Under the pieces are notes generated by a model, which saw nothing but the letters and a program-made list of their open reading frames with translations, did not search any database and was not told the origin of the DNA. Positions 8,582-15,644 of a DNA stretch of 21,823 nucleotides are shown in pieces. Position 1 is the stretch's first letter. Each line of letters begins with the position of its first letter. Source of the DNA: Candidatus Bathyarchaeota archaeon (GTDB taxonomy: Archaea > Thermoproteota > Bathyarchaeia > Bathyarchaeales > UBA233); assembly GCA_007050895.1 (NCBI GenBank), contig SMYP01000037.1, forward strand, positions 1 through 21,823. The letters are read 5' to 3'. A program made the position numbers and the translations under genes.

Positions 8582-9784
8582 GTGGTTAAAGTTAAAGTTG
8601 CTGAACGAGCGAAAGCTATTGAGTATGCAATACGTGACGTCATAGTCAATGTGGGTCCAATTACGAAAATAGGGAAAAGAATTTTTTGCCTAAACATCGG
8701 AGACCCTGTGGCCTTTGACTTCCCAACACCTGACCACATTAAACAAGCACTTATAGAGGCAGTTGAATCTGGGGAAAACTTTTACTCACCTTCAGAAGGC
8801 GTACAAGAACTACGACAAGCAATAGCTGAAAAAGAAAAGCGAGTCAACGACGTTAATGTACCCGCGGAAAACGTATTGGTCACTTCTGGTGTGTCCGAGG
8901 GAATTCAAATGCTGCTAGCGGCTCTAATGGAAATGGGAGATGAAATCCTTGTTCCAGGTCCCGCTTATTCACCTTACTTATCTTACACAAAGGCTTTCAA
9001 CGGAACGCCGATTACCTATGAAACTATTGAGGAAGATAACTGGCAGCCGAACACAGATGACTTGAGAAGTAAAATCTCAGAAAAAACACGTGCCATCGTG
9101 ATAATCAATCCAAACAATCCCACAGGTGCGCTTTACAGAAGGAAAATGGTTAAACAAATGCTTGATATAGCTGGAGAACACGAACTCCTTGTTTTATCAG
9201 ATGAAATTTACGACCAAATAAGATATGTTGAAAACTATTTCAGCACAGCACACTTAGCAAAAGACTTGCCCATAGTGGGATTGAACGGGTTTTCAAAAGT
9301 ATATCTGATGACTGGGTGGAGACTGGGATACATGTATTTCCATGAACCGAATGGCGAATTGGAGGAGCTGAAGAAAACCATTGAAAAAGAGCAACGCATA
9401 AGAATCTGCGCCAGCACACCAGTTCAAATGGCGGGGATAGCTGCGCTGAGAGGTCCGCAAGACCACGTGAAAGAAATGGTGGAAAGACTCAGGATTAGAA
9501 GAGACTATGCGTGGAAGAGGTTGAACGATATTGAAGGGGTAAGCTGTGCAAAACCGGAAGGCGCCTTCTATGTTTTTCCGAAAATTCATGATATTGGATC
9601 AAAATGGAAGACAGATATGGAGTTCGCAGTGGAGCTTCTGAAAGAAACCGGAGTGCTTTTAGTACATGGTTCAGGCTTTGACCCAATTTACGGCGCTGGG
9701 CATTTCAGAGGAGTATTCCTGCCTCCAATTGAAACGCTAGAAGAAGCAATCAATGAAATAGAGCGGTTTATAAAAAGTAGCTGA
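8582..9784 (+). CDS. Alanine aminotransferase-like PLP enzyme (class I/II)
   Basis: A 400-residue fold-type I aminotransferase, closely resembling the archaeal alanine aminotransferase of Pyrococcus as I recall it. Shared blocks are SVEYAIRDV-like EYAIRDV (14-20), RIFCLNIGDPVAFDFPTPDH, EILVPGPAYSPY, IINPNNPTGALY (N178/N179), SDEIYD (D207, Y210), GFSKVYLMTGWRLGYMYF (PLP lysine K239) and VHGSGFDPIYGAGHFRGVFLPP near the end. It would interconvert alanine plus 2-oxoglutarate with pyruvate plus glutamate, though the exact amino-acid specificity is inferred. The GTG start has gaggc 7 nt upstream. It is convergent with ilvE (23 bp between stops) and divergent from the AOR. Confidence 0.9.
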   Translation: MVKVKVAERAKAIEYAIRDVIVNVGPITKIGKRIFCLNIGDPVAFDFPTPDHIKQALIEAVESGENFYSPSEGVQELRQAIAEKEKRVNDVNVPAENVLVTSGVSEGIQMLLAALMEMGDEILVPGPAYSPYLSYTKAFNGTPITYETIEEDNWQPNTDDLRSKISEKTRAIVIINPNNPTGALYRRKMVKQMLDIAGEHELLVLSDEIYDQIRYVENYFSTAHLAKDLPIVGLNGFSKVYLMTGWRLGYMYFHEPNGELEELKKTIEKEQRIRICASTPVQMAGIAALRGPQDHVKEMVERLRIRRDYAWKRLNDIEGVSCAKPEGAFYVFPKIHDIGSKWKTDMEFAVELLKETGVLLVHGSGFDPIYGAGHFRGVFLPPIETLEEAINEIERFIKSS

Positions 9785-9807
9785 GATTGCGTTATTACGC
9801 TTCGACT

Positions 9808-10698
9808 TTACGGGTAGATTGGCACTCCGAACTTTGGATCAGCAGTTGCTTTTTGGAAAGCCGCCATCAACTTCTTTGTGATTGGACCCGGTTTGCCGTT
9901 GCCTATTTGTCGGTTGTTTACTTCTCTTACAGGCACAACTTCCGCAGCTGTTCCGGTGAAGAACACCTCGTCTGCGGTGAAGAGTTGGAAGGGGGTTATA
10001 TTGGTTTCAGCTACGTTATAGCCTAGATTCTTGACGAATTGCTTTGCCAGCTTAGCTGTAATTCCTGCTAAAGCGCCTGTACTGCTTGGTGGAGTGAAGA
10101 CTGTATTGTCCTTAGCGATGAACAAGTTTTCACCTACGCCCTCGGCTACAAGACCGTTCTTATCTAAACCAATTGCTTCATCAACGCCGTTAGTGGTAGC
10201 TTCGATCTTGGCTAAAACGCTGTTAAGGTAATTCAACGATTTTATCTCGTGCGTAGTCGTGTCAACTGGATTTCTCCTAATCCAAGTGATTACGGTTGAA
10301 ATGCCTTTTTCCTTAGCTTCATTGGACATTATCGAAATGATGTCGGTTATTATGATAACTGAGGGCTTTGGACATTTCCGGGGGTCCAGTCCTAGATCAC
10401 CCACGCCTCTTGTTACCACCAGGCGGATGTAAGCATCTCGTAAGCTGTTTTTCCTGAGTGCTTCCACTACTGCTTGTATCATCTCTTCCTCTGTTAACGG
10501 TATCTTCAACATTAATGCATGTGCGGAACGATAGAGTCTATTAATATGTTCCTTGAGTTTGAAGACTATTCCGTTATAAGCGCGGATACCCTCAAAAACA
10601 CCGTCACCGTACAGCAGTCCGTGGTCGTAAACTGAGATCTTGGCCTGTGATTTCGGATAGTAAATTCCATCTATGTAAACCTGTAGCTCTTTTTCCAT
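9808..10698 (-). CDS. ilvE: Branched-chain amino acid aminotransferase (fold type IV)
   Basis: A class IV PLP aminotransferase of 296 residues that transfers the amino group between Leu/Ile/Val and 2-oxoglutarate. Family marks are ISVYDHGLLYGDGVFEGIRAY (21-41), the R-x-V-V-T-R-G strand (92-98), K153 in HEIKSLNYLNSVLA (PLP lysine), EAIGLDKNGLVAEGVGENLF (174-193, phosphate-binding loop) and FFTGTAAEVVPV near the C-terminus. D-amino-acid transaminase and aminodeoxychorismate lyase share the fold, but length and the SLNYLNS/EGVGENLF blocks favour IlvE. It has ATG 10698 with SD GAGGG (10709-10705) and lies 80 bp downstream of thrS on the same strand, with its own TATA-like box. Confidence 0.93.
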   Translation of the reverse strand: MEKELQVYIDGIYYPKSQAKISVYDHGLLYGDGVFEGIRAYNGIVFKLKEHINRLYRSAHALMLKIPLTEEEMIQAVVEALRKNSLRDAYIRLVVTRGVGDLGLDPRKCPKPSVIIITDIISIMSNEAKEKGISTVITWIRRNPVDTTTHEIKSLNYLNSVLAKIEATTNGVDEAIGLDKNGLVAEGVGENLFIAKDNTVFTPPSSTGALAGITAKLAKQFVKNLGYNVAETNITPFQLFTADEVFFTGTAAEVVPVREVNNRQIGNGKPGPITKKLMAAFQKATADPKFGVPIYP

Positions 10699-10741
10699 GA
10701 GATTCCCTCAAATGTTAAAGTTTCTTATTAGGCTGTGATTT

Positions 10742-10750
10742 GATATATTT
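10742..10750 (-). promoter_or_regulatory. ilvE: TATA-like box upstream of ilvE
   Basis: Read on the minus strand, AAATATATC in the 80-bp thrS-ilvE gap would start transcription near 10720, about 22 nt before the ATG and just upstream of the SD. This suggests ilvE can be expressed independently of thrS. A second A/T box lies near 10770. Confidence 0.4.
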
Positions 10751-10778
10751 TTTGGCAGTGATCTATATGCTTTATATA

Positions 10779-12668
10779 TTATCCGTAGAATTGTGGTCTT
10801 TTGGAAAGATATAAAGGCAAAGGAAGAGGTCTGAAAGGCTTGCCCTCAAGTTTGCCTGCAATTGTGGCTATCAATTCATTCAATTTCATCTTTTGCACTT
10901 CGCCGTGAGCCTGTCGGTCTCTGACTGAAAGAACTCCCGACTCAATCTCCCTCTGACCTACAACTATGATATAGGGAATCCACTCCATTTCTGCCTCTCG
11001 AATCTTCTTTTGCAAAGTAGCGGCGCGATCATCAATGTCTACGCGTATGTGGTGTGCTGACATTTCATTGGAGATTTCCTCTACTTTTTCTGTGAAAGCT
11101 TCAGAGATTGGAACAAGTCGCACTTGGGTGGGTGAAAGCCAGAGTGGAAACATGGGCAATTTGCCTTTCTTTTGCTCCTTGAAAGCCTTCTCTAGCAAAG
11201 CGTACACACACCTTTCGATAGCGCCGCTTGGAGAGCAATGTAAGATTAAAGGGGTCCGTTTTTCGCCTTTCTCGTCAACATAGGTTATACCGTATCTTTT
11301 CGCGTTTTCAACATCTATCTGGTCCGTAGACAATGCTGCTGCCTTATTTTGATTATCGACGAAATTGGCGTCCCATTTCAATCTGAAATAAAAGAAACGT
11401 TCCTTCCAAACTTCAACCAAGAGAGGTTTGCCATAGATTTTAGCCAAGTCTGCGATGAACTGTTTGTTTTCTTCGTAGAAGTCCTTCGTGAATCGTAGGG
11501 CAATTTCGTAATCATCCTTCGACAAACCAATACTATCTAAGACTCTAATGCACAGATTGAATCGAGTTTTGAATTCCTGTTTTGCTTGCTGCAAATTGCT
11601 ACAAAACGCGTGGCAGTCAGGCATTGTGAACGCGCGTAGGCGCCTTAAGCCACAGACTTCGCCGCTTTTCTCACGCCTAAAACTGTAGCGGGTTAACTCA
11701 TATATTTTTAAAGGCAACTGCTTGTAAGAGAACTGCATGTCATGCGCCATCAAGAACTGCCCGAAACACGCGGCAAACCTGAGGAAAAGGTCTTTGTCCT
11801 CTGTCTTAAGCAGATATTGGCGTGCGGGAAAACGGTTTAGGTAGTCGGCCAGGCTTGGATGATTAAAATCGTACATAACTGGAGTTTCAACTTCCATCGC
11901 TCCATATTCAATCATTTCCGAGCTGACAAACTGCTCTAACAATGACTTGATCAACCTGCCTTTCGGGTACCAACGAAGGTTTCCCGGGTCGCTTCCCGGC
12001 TCATAATCCACTAGCTCCAGTCTTTTCATTAACGGCACGTGAGGTGGCATTTGGGTGACTGTTCTTGTTTTCTTAATTTCATATTGAGAGAACTTTCTCA
12101 GGTTTGTGTACCCTTTAAAATTGAACTCTTCAATCGGCACCAGCAAACCGTCAGTTTGAAGAATATACCAGAAAGATTTGAGAATGTCTTCAGCTTTCAA
12201 CGCCGCAGAAATGGGTTCTTCATCCCTAACTTCTTGCTGAGCTTTAATTTTTCCAACTTCTGCTACATAAGAACGTGACTGCTCTGCCAGCGGGTGTCCC
12301 TTTATAGATAGGGTGAACTGTTTGGTCCAGCCAAATGGAGCACGGTAAGTCTCAATGCTCTTTTGTTTCGCGTGAGCTTCCATTTCCTTTAGGATTTTTA
12401 AGGCTTCGGTAGGCTTTGATAGGGTGGAGCTTAAATGCGCGAAAGGATAAAGTAAGATACGATTAATTTTGAGGTTTTGAAGGAACGTGTGTACTTCATC
12501 TATGGCTTTCTTTGCTGTGGCTGCTTTGTCTCCTTCCTCGATGGCGGTGAATAAGACCAATACTTCTTCGATGCGGTTTTCTTTCTTCGCTGCTTCCTCA
12601 GCTATGCTGATTTCTTTCTTAACAGGCTTGTAAACAATATAATTGGAGTGTAGCTGCAGTATTCGCAT
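10779..12668 (-). CDS. thrS: Threonyl-tRNA synthetase, archaeal type with N-terminal editing domain
   Basis: Charges tRNA-Thr; 629 residues from ATG 12668. The N-terminal third is the archaeal editing domain (D-aminoacyl-deacylase-like), with LLYPFAHLSS and APFGWTKQFTLSIKGHPLAE. It removes serine from mischarged tRNA-Thr in the family. The class II core shows motif 1 around EVETPVMYDFNHP and motif 2 YSFRREKSGEVCGLRRLRAF. Probable zinc ligands are C301 (AACFGQF), H353 (DCHAFC) and the histidine of ILHCSPSGAIER. The anticodon-binding domain is at the end. Editing and catalytic parts sit on one chain, unlike the split enzymes of some Crenarchaeota. An 11-codon longer frame would overlap the upstream gene and is rejected: MRILQLHSNYI matches the family start. 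Confidence 0.97.
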   Translation of the reverse strand: MRILQLHSNYIVYKPVKKEISIAEEAAKKENRIEEVLVLFTAIEEGDKAATAKKAIDEVHTFLQNLKINRILLYPFAHLSSTLSKPTEALKILKEMEAHAKQKSIETYRAPFGWTKQFTLSIKGHPLAEQSRSYVAEVGKIKAQQEVRDEEPISAALKAEDILKSFWYILQTDGLLVPIEEFNFKGYTNLRKFSQYEIKKTRTVTQMPPHVPLMKRLELVDYEPGSDPGNLRWYPKGRLIKSLLEQFVSSEMIEYGAMEVETPVMYDFNHPSLADYLNRFPARQYLLKTEDKDLFLRFAACFGQFLMAHDMQFSYKQLPLKIYELTRYSFRREKSGEVCGLRRLRAFTMPDCHAFCSNLQQAKQEFKTRFNLCIRVLDSIGLSKDDYEIALRFTKDFYEENKQFIADLAKIYGKPLLVEVWKERFFYFRLKWDANFVDNQNKAAALSTDQIDVENAKRYGITYVDEKGEKRTPLILHCSPSGAIERCVYALLEKAFKEQKKGKLPMFPLWLSPTQVRLVPISEAFTEKVEEISNEMSAHHIRVDIDDRAATLQKKIREAEMEWIPYIIVVGQREIESGVLSVRDRQAHGEVQKMKLNELIATIAGKLEGKPFRPLPLPLYLSKRPQFYG

Positions 12669-12682
12669 ATGTCTCACTCTTC

Positions 12683-12892
12683 TTAAGTGCCGTAGCGCCA
12701 CTTATCAATTGTCTTGTCCTTTTTAGTCTTCTTCTTAAACTCCTTGTAGTGGTCTTTGCAAACGTAAACACGTTTTTCACTGATGCTAACGTTTAACCCG
12801 GAAGACTTAGCTTTTCCGGTCGACAATGATCGGACAGCTTCCCTGTTGCAACCGGAAACGCTGCAGGAAACTCCTTTATCTATGCGCCCCAA
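12683..12892 (-). CDS. Small conserved archaeal zinc-binding protein
   Basis: A basic protein of 69 residues with a likely zinc site formed by C10 and C15 (CSVSGC) and C45 and H48 (CKDHY), followed by a lysine-rich tail (KKKTKKDKTIDKW). The pattern C-x4-C...C-x2-H with a basic tail suggests nucleic-acid or ribosome binding; that is inference. I recall similar small proteins in other archaea but no assigned function. The only usable start is TTG 12892, as a stop lies in frame at about 12905; GAGGG at 12906-12902 can be its SD. It sits 14 bp before thrS and 41 bp after the kinase, so all three are probably co-transcribed. Confidence 0.75.
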   Translation of the reverse strand: MGRIDKGVSCSVSGCNREAVRSLSTGKAKSSGLNVSISEKRVYVCKDHYKEFKKKTKKDKTIDKWRYGT

Positions 12893-12933
12893 AGGCTCAT
12901 GCCCTCATACATTTTTACGCAGTACAATACTCG

Positions 12934-13863
12934 TCACGGCTTAATTTCTTTTTCATAGATAGAACGTGCCCTTTGATAAATCTCTTCTTTTTCTCCGAAG
13001 GATGTGGGTCCTACTCCTTCAATCACCATCGAAGCAGCAGCGGAGCCGACGCAAGCGCACCAAAAAGAGTCCTTTTGACGAATATATTCGGTTAAAAACC
13101 CGCCTATAAAAGCGTCCCCCGCGCCGGTGGGGTCAACAAGTGCCTTGGAGTTGCACGCTGGAATGTTGTAAACGGTTTTCTCCACAGATAGCACAGCGCC
13201 TTGGGCACCCAAAGTGACGATGACAGTTTTAACTCCAAGGTCATGGATTGTGTTTATTGCCGCGTTTATGTCTGTTTTCCCGGTTATTGCAATAATTTCC
13301 TCCAGAGAAGACTTGTAAACGTTGATTAGGCTGAACAATTCTTTGCCAACTGAAGAGCTGTAAGTAACCTTTCCCGTTCTCTTATCAAATCGCCGCAACA
13401 AGCCTTGTGGATCAAGAGATACAACCTCTGCGAAATCCTTCAATCGCTCAACAACTTCATAAGAAACTTCGCCTGCAATAGGTGCAATGTGAACAGCTTT
13501 AGCTTGCATAGACTTTGGTAAGTTACTCAAGCTAATGGACCCCGCCTTATTTTCCAGTTTAAGTGTCCTATTTGACAGGTCTTTACTGTATTCCAAATCA
13601 AAGCGTGTAGTCCCCTCCTTCTTCAGTTTAACGACATAAGAAACATCTATGCCTTCTTCCCGAAGTAGCCACAAGTAAGCTTCTGGAAAATCCTTGCCAA
13701 CCTTGGAAATTATGGTAACTGTCGCGTCCAAACGTCTTGTTACAAAAGAAACATATGTTACGGAACCGCCTAATACGATGAAAGGTCCGGAACGGCTCGG
13801 CAAACGAATAGTATCTATGGCGAAATGACCTGCAACTGCTATATCAAAAGTTTGATTTTCCAT
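12934..13863 (-). CDS. PfkB/ribokinase-family carbohydrate or nucleoside kinase
   Basis: A soluble small-molecule kinase of 309 residues from ATG 13863. The PfkB signature near the C-terminus reads DPTGAGDAFIGGF (about 244-256), including the catalytic aspartate of GAGD. The N-terminal GGSVTYVSFVTRRL (about 32-45) replaces the usual GG-x-x-x-N substrate region, and TVIVTLGAQGAVL is the ATP-side strand. Substrate cannot be called: ribokinase, nucleoside kinase and fructose kinase share these marks, and the N-terminal sugar-recognition motif is atypical. A GTG three codons upstream (13872) is possible. The first gene of a minus-strand run with the small zinc protein, thrS and perhaps ilvE. Confidence 0.85.
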   Translation of the reverse strand: MENQTFDIAVAGHFAIDTIRLPSRSGPFIVLGGSVTYVSFVTRRLDATVTIISKVGKDFPEAYLWLLREEGIDVSYVVKLKKEGTTRFDLEYSKDLSNRTLKLENKAGSISLSNLPKSMQAKAVHIAPIAGEVSYEVVERLKDFAEVVSLDPQGLLRRFDKRTGKVTYSSSVGKELFSLINVYKSSLEEIIAITGKTDINAAINTIHDLGVKTVIVTLGAQGAVLSVEKTVYNIPACNSKALVDPTGAGDAFIGGFLTEYIRQKDSFWCACVGSAAASMVIEGVGPTSFGEKEEIYQRARSIYEKEIKP

Positions 13864-13896
13864 CCGGGTCACTATGGAAAACGTTATAGAGCAAGT

Positions 13897-13904
13897 GATA
13901 TATA
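13897..13904 (-). promoter_or_regulatory. TATA-like box of the PfkB kinase gene
   Basis: Read on the minus strand, TATATATC centred near 13900 predicts a transcript start near 13874, only about 11 nt before ATG 13863. The mRNA would have a very short leader containing gtgacc as a weak SD. Confidence 0.5.
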
Positions 13905-13976
13905 GAAATAACTGAGTCAGTAAAAACTTTTTCCATTTAAGTCTCTATAAGGTTTAACTTTTCTTAAGTTTCAGTA

Positions 13977-14222
13977 TTAGTATTTTTGAAAAATGCTAGC
14001 TGGCTCTTCCTCTTTTCTTCCTTTAAAACCGTATCCGCGCCTTGCCCACGCGTTTTTCGAGTTAAAACTGGAATTCAGTTTGGAATGTCCTCGTCTTTCC
14101 GAGGTGAGTTTCGAGAAACATATGCTACAGTAAACAGGTTTGCCTTCTTTAGGCTTGAAAGGCACTGTGGAGTTCTTGCCACATTCATCGCATTTAATGC
14201 CAAATGTTCTTTTTTGTGACGT
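13977..14222 (-). CDS. CxxC-x17-CxxC zinc-ribbon protein with apparent ACG start
   Basis: A basic protein of 81 residues. Two knuckles, CDEC (11-14) and CSIC (32-35), are separated by exactly 17 residues with GKNSTVPFKPKEGKPVY between them. This is the CxxC-x17-CxxC zinc family found in archaea and some bacteria, of unknown function. The tail is rich in Ser, Asn, Arg and Gly with a predicted disordered end. The first ordinary start codon, GTG 14165, would remove the first CxxC and the conserved linker start, so it cannot be right. Upstream the frame reads ...TSQKRTFGIKCDECG with no ATG, GTG or TTG before a stop at 14231-14229. The codon ACG at 14222-14220 follows the strong SD GAGGTGAT (14235-14228) with 5 nt between. 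Confidence 0.75.
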   Translation of the reverse strand, partial: TSQKRTFGIKCDECGKNSTVPFKPKEGKPVYCSICFSKLTSERRGHSKLNSSFNSKNAWARRGYGFKGRKEEEPASIFQKY

Positions 14223-14252
14223 GTAAAATCACCTCTTCTACCTCTGATTAAA

Positions 14253-14275
14253 AATTGAAAATGAATTTTTCAATT
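14253..14275. repeat. Perfect 9-bp inverted repeat, 5-nt spacer
   Basis: Arms AATTGAAAA (14253-14261) and TTTTCAATT (14267-14275). It falls between the presumed promoter and the SD of the CxxC gene, so it would form a weak AU-rich hairpin in the 5' leader or serve as a dimeric operator. Confidence 0.6.
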
Positions 14276-14353
14276 ATTGATGGTGGTATTACTTGCCATC
14301 TGATTTAAAGGTTTGCGAGTGAAACAGCAAAACGAATGAAGAAAATGTGCAAA

Positions 14354-14372
14354 AGATTTAAAGATTAAATCT
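14354..14372. repeat. Perfect 8-bp inverted repeat, 3-nt spacer
   Basis: Arms AGATTTAA (14354-14361) and TTAAATCT (14365-14372) around AGA. The size and spacing suit a site for a dimeric winged-helix regulator; AT-rich sequence also makes chance repeats likely. Confidence 0.5.
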
Positions 14373-14599
14373 AGTCTATTCAGTCATTTACTTTGAACCT
14401 GATTTTTGAATTATATTTGTGCCTTTTCATGGTGGTTATAGAAGGATATATTAACTATTATGAGAATATATATACGTTTATTGAGAGGATATTTTAGAAT
14501 ATTGGGCGATAACTAGCTTCTGTCAAGATTTATCGTCTGCTAAATTACGTAAAAAAGGGGCGAATTAAAATAACAATTAAAGATGAAGCTGAATTATTC

Positions 14600-15109
14600 A
14601 TGGCTATGCGGAACTATAGCTGTGAAGATAGGGAAAAATCAGATGAAGGAATAGATATCACAGCACTGGATACAGCATCAAACGAGAAAGTCTTGTTACG
14701 AATAGTGGAATCAAAATCAAAATCTGGGTTTGTTGGAGTCGATACTGTTAGAAAAATGCGAGAAGCTATGGAACGCGAAGATTTCGATAAAGGTGTTCTC
14801 TTCGGCAAAAGATTTACTGACGCCGCAAAACAAGAATTAATGCAAAACGACATTCAGAGGATCTCAGAAGGGTATATGCCAACGTTCAAGCCAGAAAGGT
14901 TGTACCTTCGAATTAACCAATATGTTAATGATTTGTGCAAAGCGAATTGCGGGAAAATTCCCGAAAGAGAATCTGACTGCAAAGGCGACTGCAGAATCAG
15001 GGTGATAAGCGATAACGCCTCGTTCCATTTTGAACAAGGCTGGATAAACCTAATGAAAAAAGACTTGAAACAGCTCTTGACTCTGAATGGTAGCAAGAAA
15101 TCCCAATAA
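14600..15109 (+). CDS. Predicted PD-(D/E)XK (Mrr-like) nuclease with C-terminal four-cysteine cluster
   Basis: A 169-residue protein, not recognised by name. Residues 14-80 look like a restriction-endonuclease-fold core: DEGIDITAL (D19), strand VLLRIVESK with E38-x-K40, then VGVDTVRKM, a helix, and FDKGVLFGKRFTDAAKQEL, closely like the Mrr catalytic domain (GxD, ExK, vg...v, kgvlvt...fs..A). The C-terminal part contains C113-x3-C117-x9-C127-x3-C131, a possible zinc or Fe-S site. The start is uncertain: ATG 14600 has no SD, and the frame is open back to 14513 with family-like sequence (ITIKDEAELF) but no ATG, GTG or TTG; CTG 14537 is possible. Both neighbours lie on the other strand; no methylase or defence gene is nearby. 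Confidence 0.6.
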   Translation: MAMRNYSCEDREKSDEGIDITALDTASNEKVLLRIVESKSKSGFVGVDTVRKMREAMEREDFDKGVLFGKRFTDAAKQELMQNDIQRISEGYMPTFKPERLYLRINQYVNDLCKANCGKIPERESDCKGDCRIRVISDNASFHFEQGWINLMKKDLKQLLTLNGSKKSQ

Positions 15110-15236
15110 CCAAGAATCCCAGTTTTACTCTCACGTGGAATTTTGATGGATAGTGTGTTTAACCAATACGTTTTTCCTTGATACCTGTTACGTATTCAGC
15201 TGGAAAATATGTGAGGCAGTAATGCGAGTTTTTATG

Positions 15237-15599
15237 TTATGACTGAAGTAGCAGTATAGCTTTTGCCAAGTCGCCTTCGCATTCTTCCAAGGCGTTTCTT
15301 GCTTCATCCACGCTTTTACCCGTTTGATCAGCTACAAGTTGCACGTCTGCTTCGGACACAGAAATTTTGGAGGCACTGGAAGCACCATGGTCAGGAGCTT
15401 TCTCGGTGACTTTTCCACCTATAACCTGAAAGATTTTTTGCCCCTGCATTTCAAGAATTGCCACTTCAGGCTGTTCGATTGTTATATCCTTATTTCTAGT
15501 TTTTATTATGACTTGTTCAACATTTGGAATAGAGTCCATGTTCATTCCCATGCGCTGCATCATGCGCCTTTGCTCTCGGGGATTCATGCGTCTATGCAT
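15237..15599 (-). CDS. nac: Nascent polypeptide-associated complex protein (archaeal NAC)
   Basis: A 120-residue homodimeric chaperone that binds ribosomes and contacts emerging chains. The N-terminal basic, Met-rich segment (MNPREQRRMMQRMGM) contacts ribosomal RNA in the family. The NAC barrel runs about 20-70, with VIIKTRNKDITIEQPEVAILEMQGQ shape and FQVIGGKVTEK. A C-terminal UBA domain occupies about 80-120 (ADVQLVADQTGKSVDEARNA...DLAKAILLL). The length is typical of archaeal NAC. ATG 15599 is used; the next Met (residue 5) is an alternative. The PUA-domain gene lies 45 bp upstream on the same strand; NAC next to a PUA protein is a recurring archaeal pair. Confidence 0.95.
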   Translation of the reverse strand: MHRRMNPREQRRMMQRMGMNMDSIPNVEQVIIKTRNKDITIEQPEVAILEMQGQKIFQVIGGKVTEKAPDHGASSASKISVSEADVQLVADQTGKSVDEARNALEECEGDLAKAILLLQS

Positions 15600-15644
15600 A
15601 ACAGATCGCTTCCACCAACTATTCTGCGTTGGGGCTTCATATAC

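Larger units (their letters stand above)
14223..14599. other. AT-rich intergenic region with two inverted repeats and promoters
   Basis: 377 bp with no credible coding sequence. It holds the SD of the CxxC gene (14235-14228), a 9-bp perfect inverted repeat at 14253-14275, a TTTAAATC box on the minus strand (about 14301-14309) suited to the CxxC gene, and a second 8-bp inverted repeat at 14354-14372. On the plus strand there are TATA-like stretches, the best being AATATATATAC at about 14465-14475, before the nuclease-like gene. I found no tRNA or other recognisable RNA. Confidence 0.6.

Noticed and set aside
12669..12701. Longer thrS start overlapping the upstream zinc-protein gene
   Set aside because: MRILQLHSNYI at 12668 matches the archaeal ThrRS start; the extra residues are the other gene read in a different frame.
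14223..14599. Possible small RNA gene or tiny frame (ten codons at 14336-14368)
   Set aside because: No tRNA arms, no clear C/D or H/ACA boxes, and the frame has no SD or recognisable sequence.
14600..15109. Reading the nuclease-like gene as a restriction-modification or Cas4 component
   Set aside because: No methylase, specificity, helicase or cas gene lies nearby, and the cysteine spacing is not that of Cas4.
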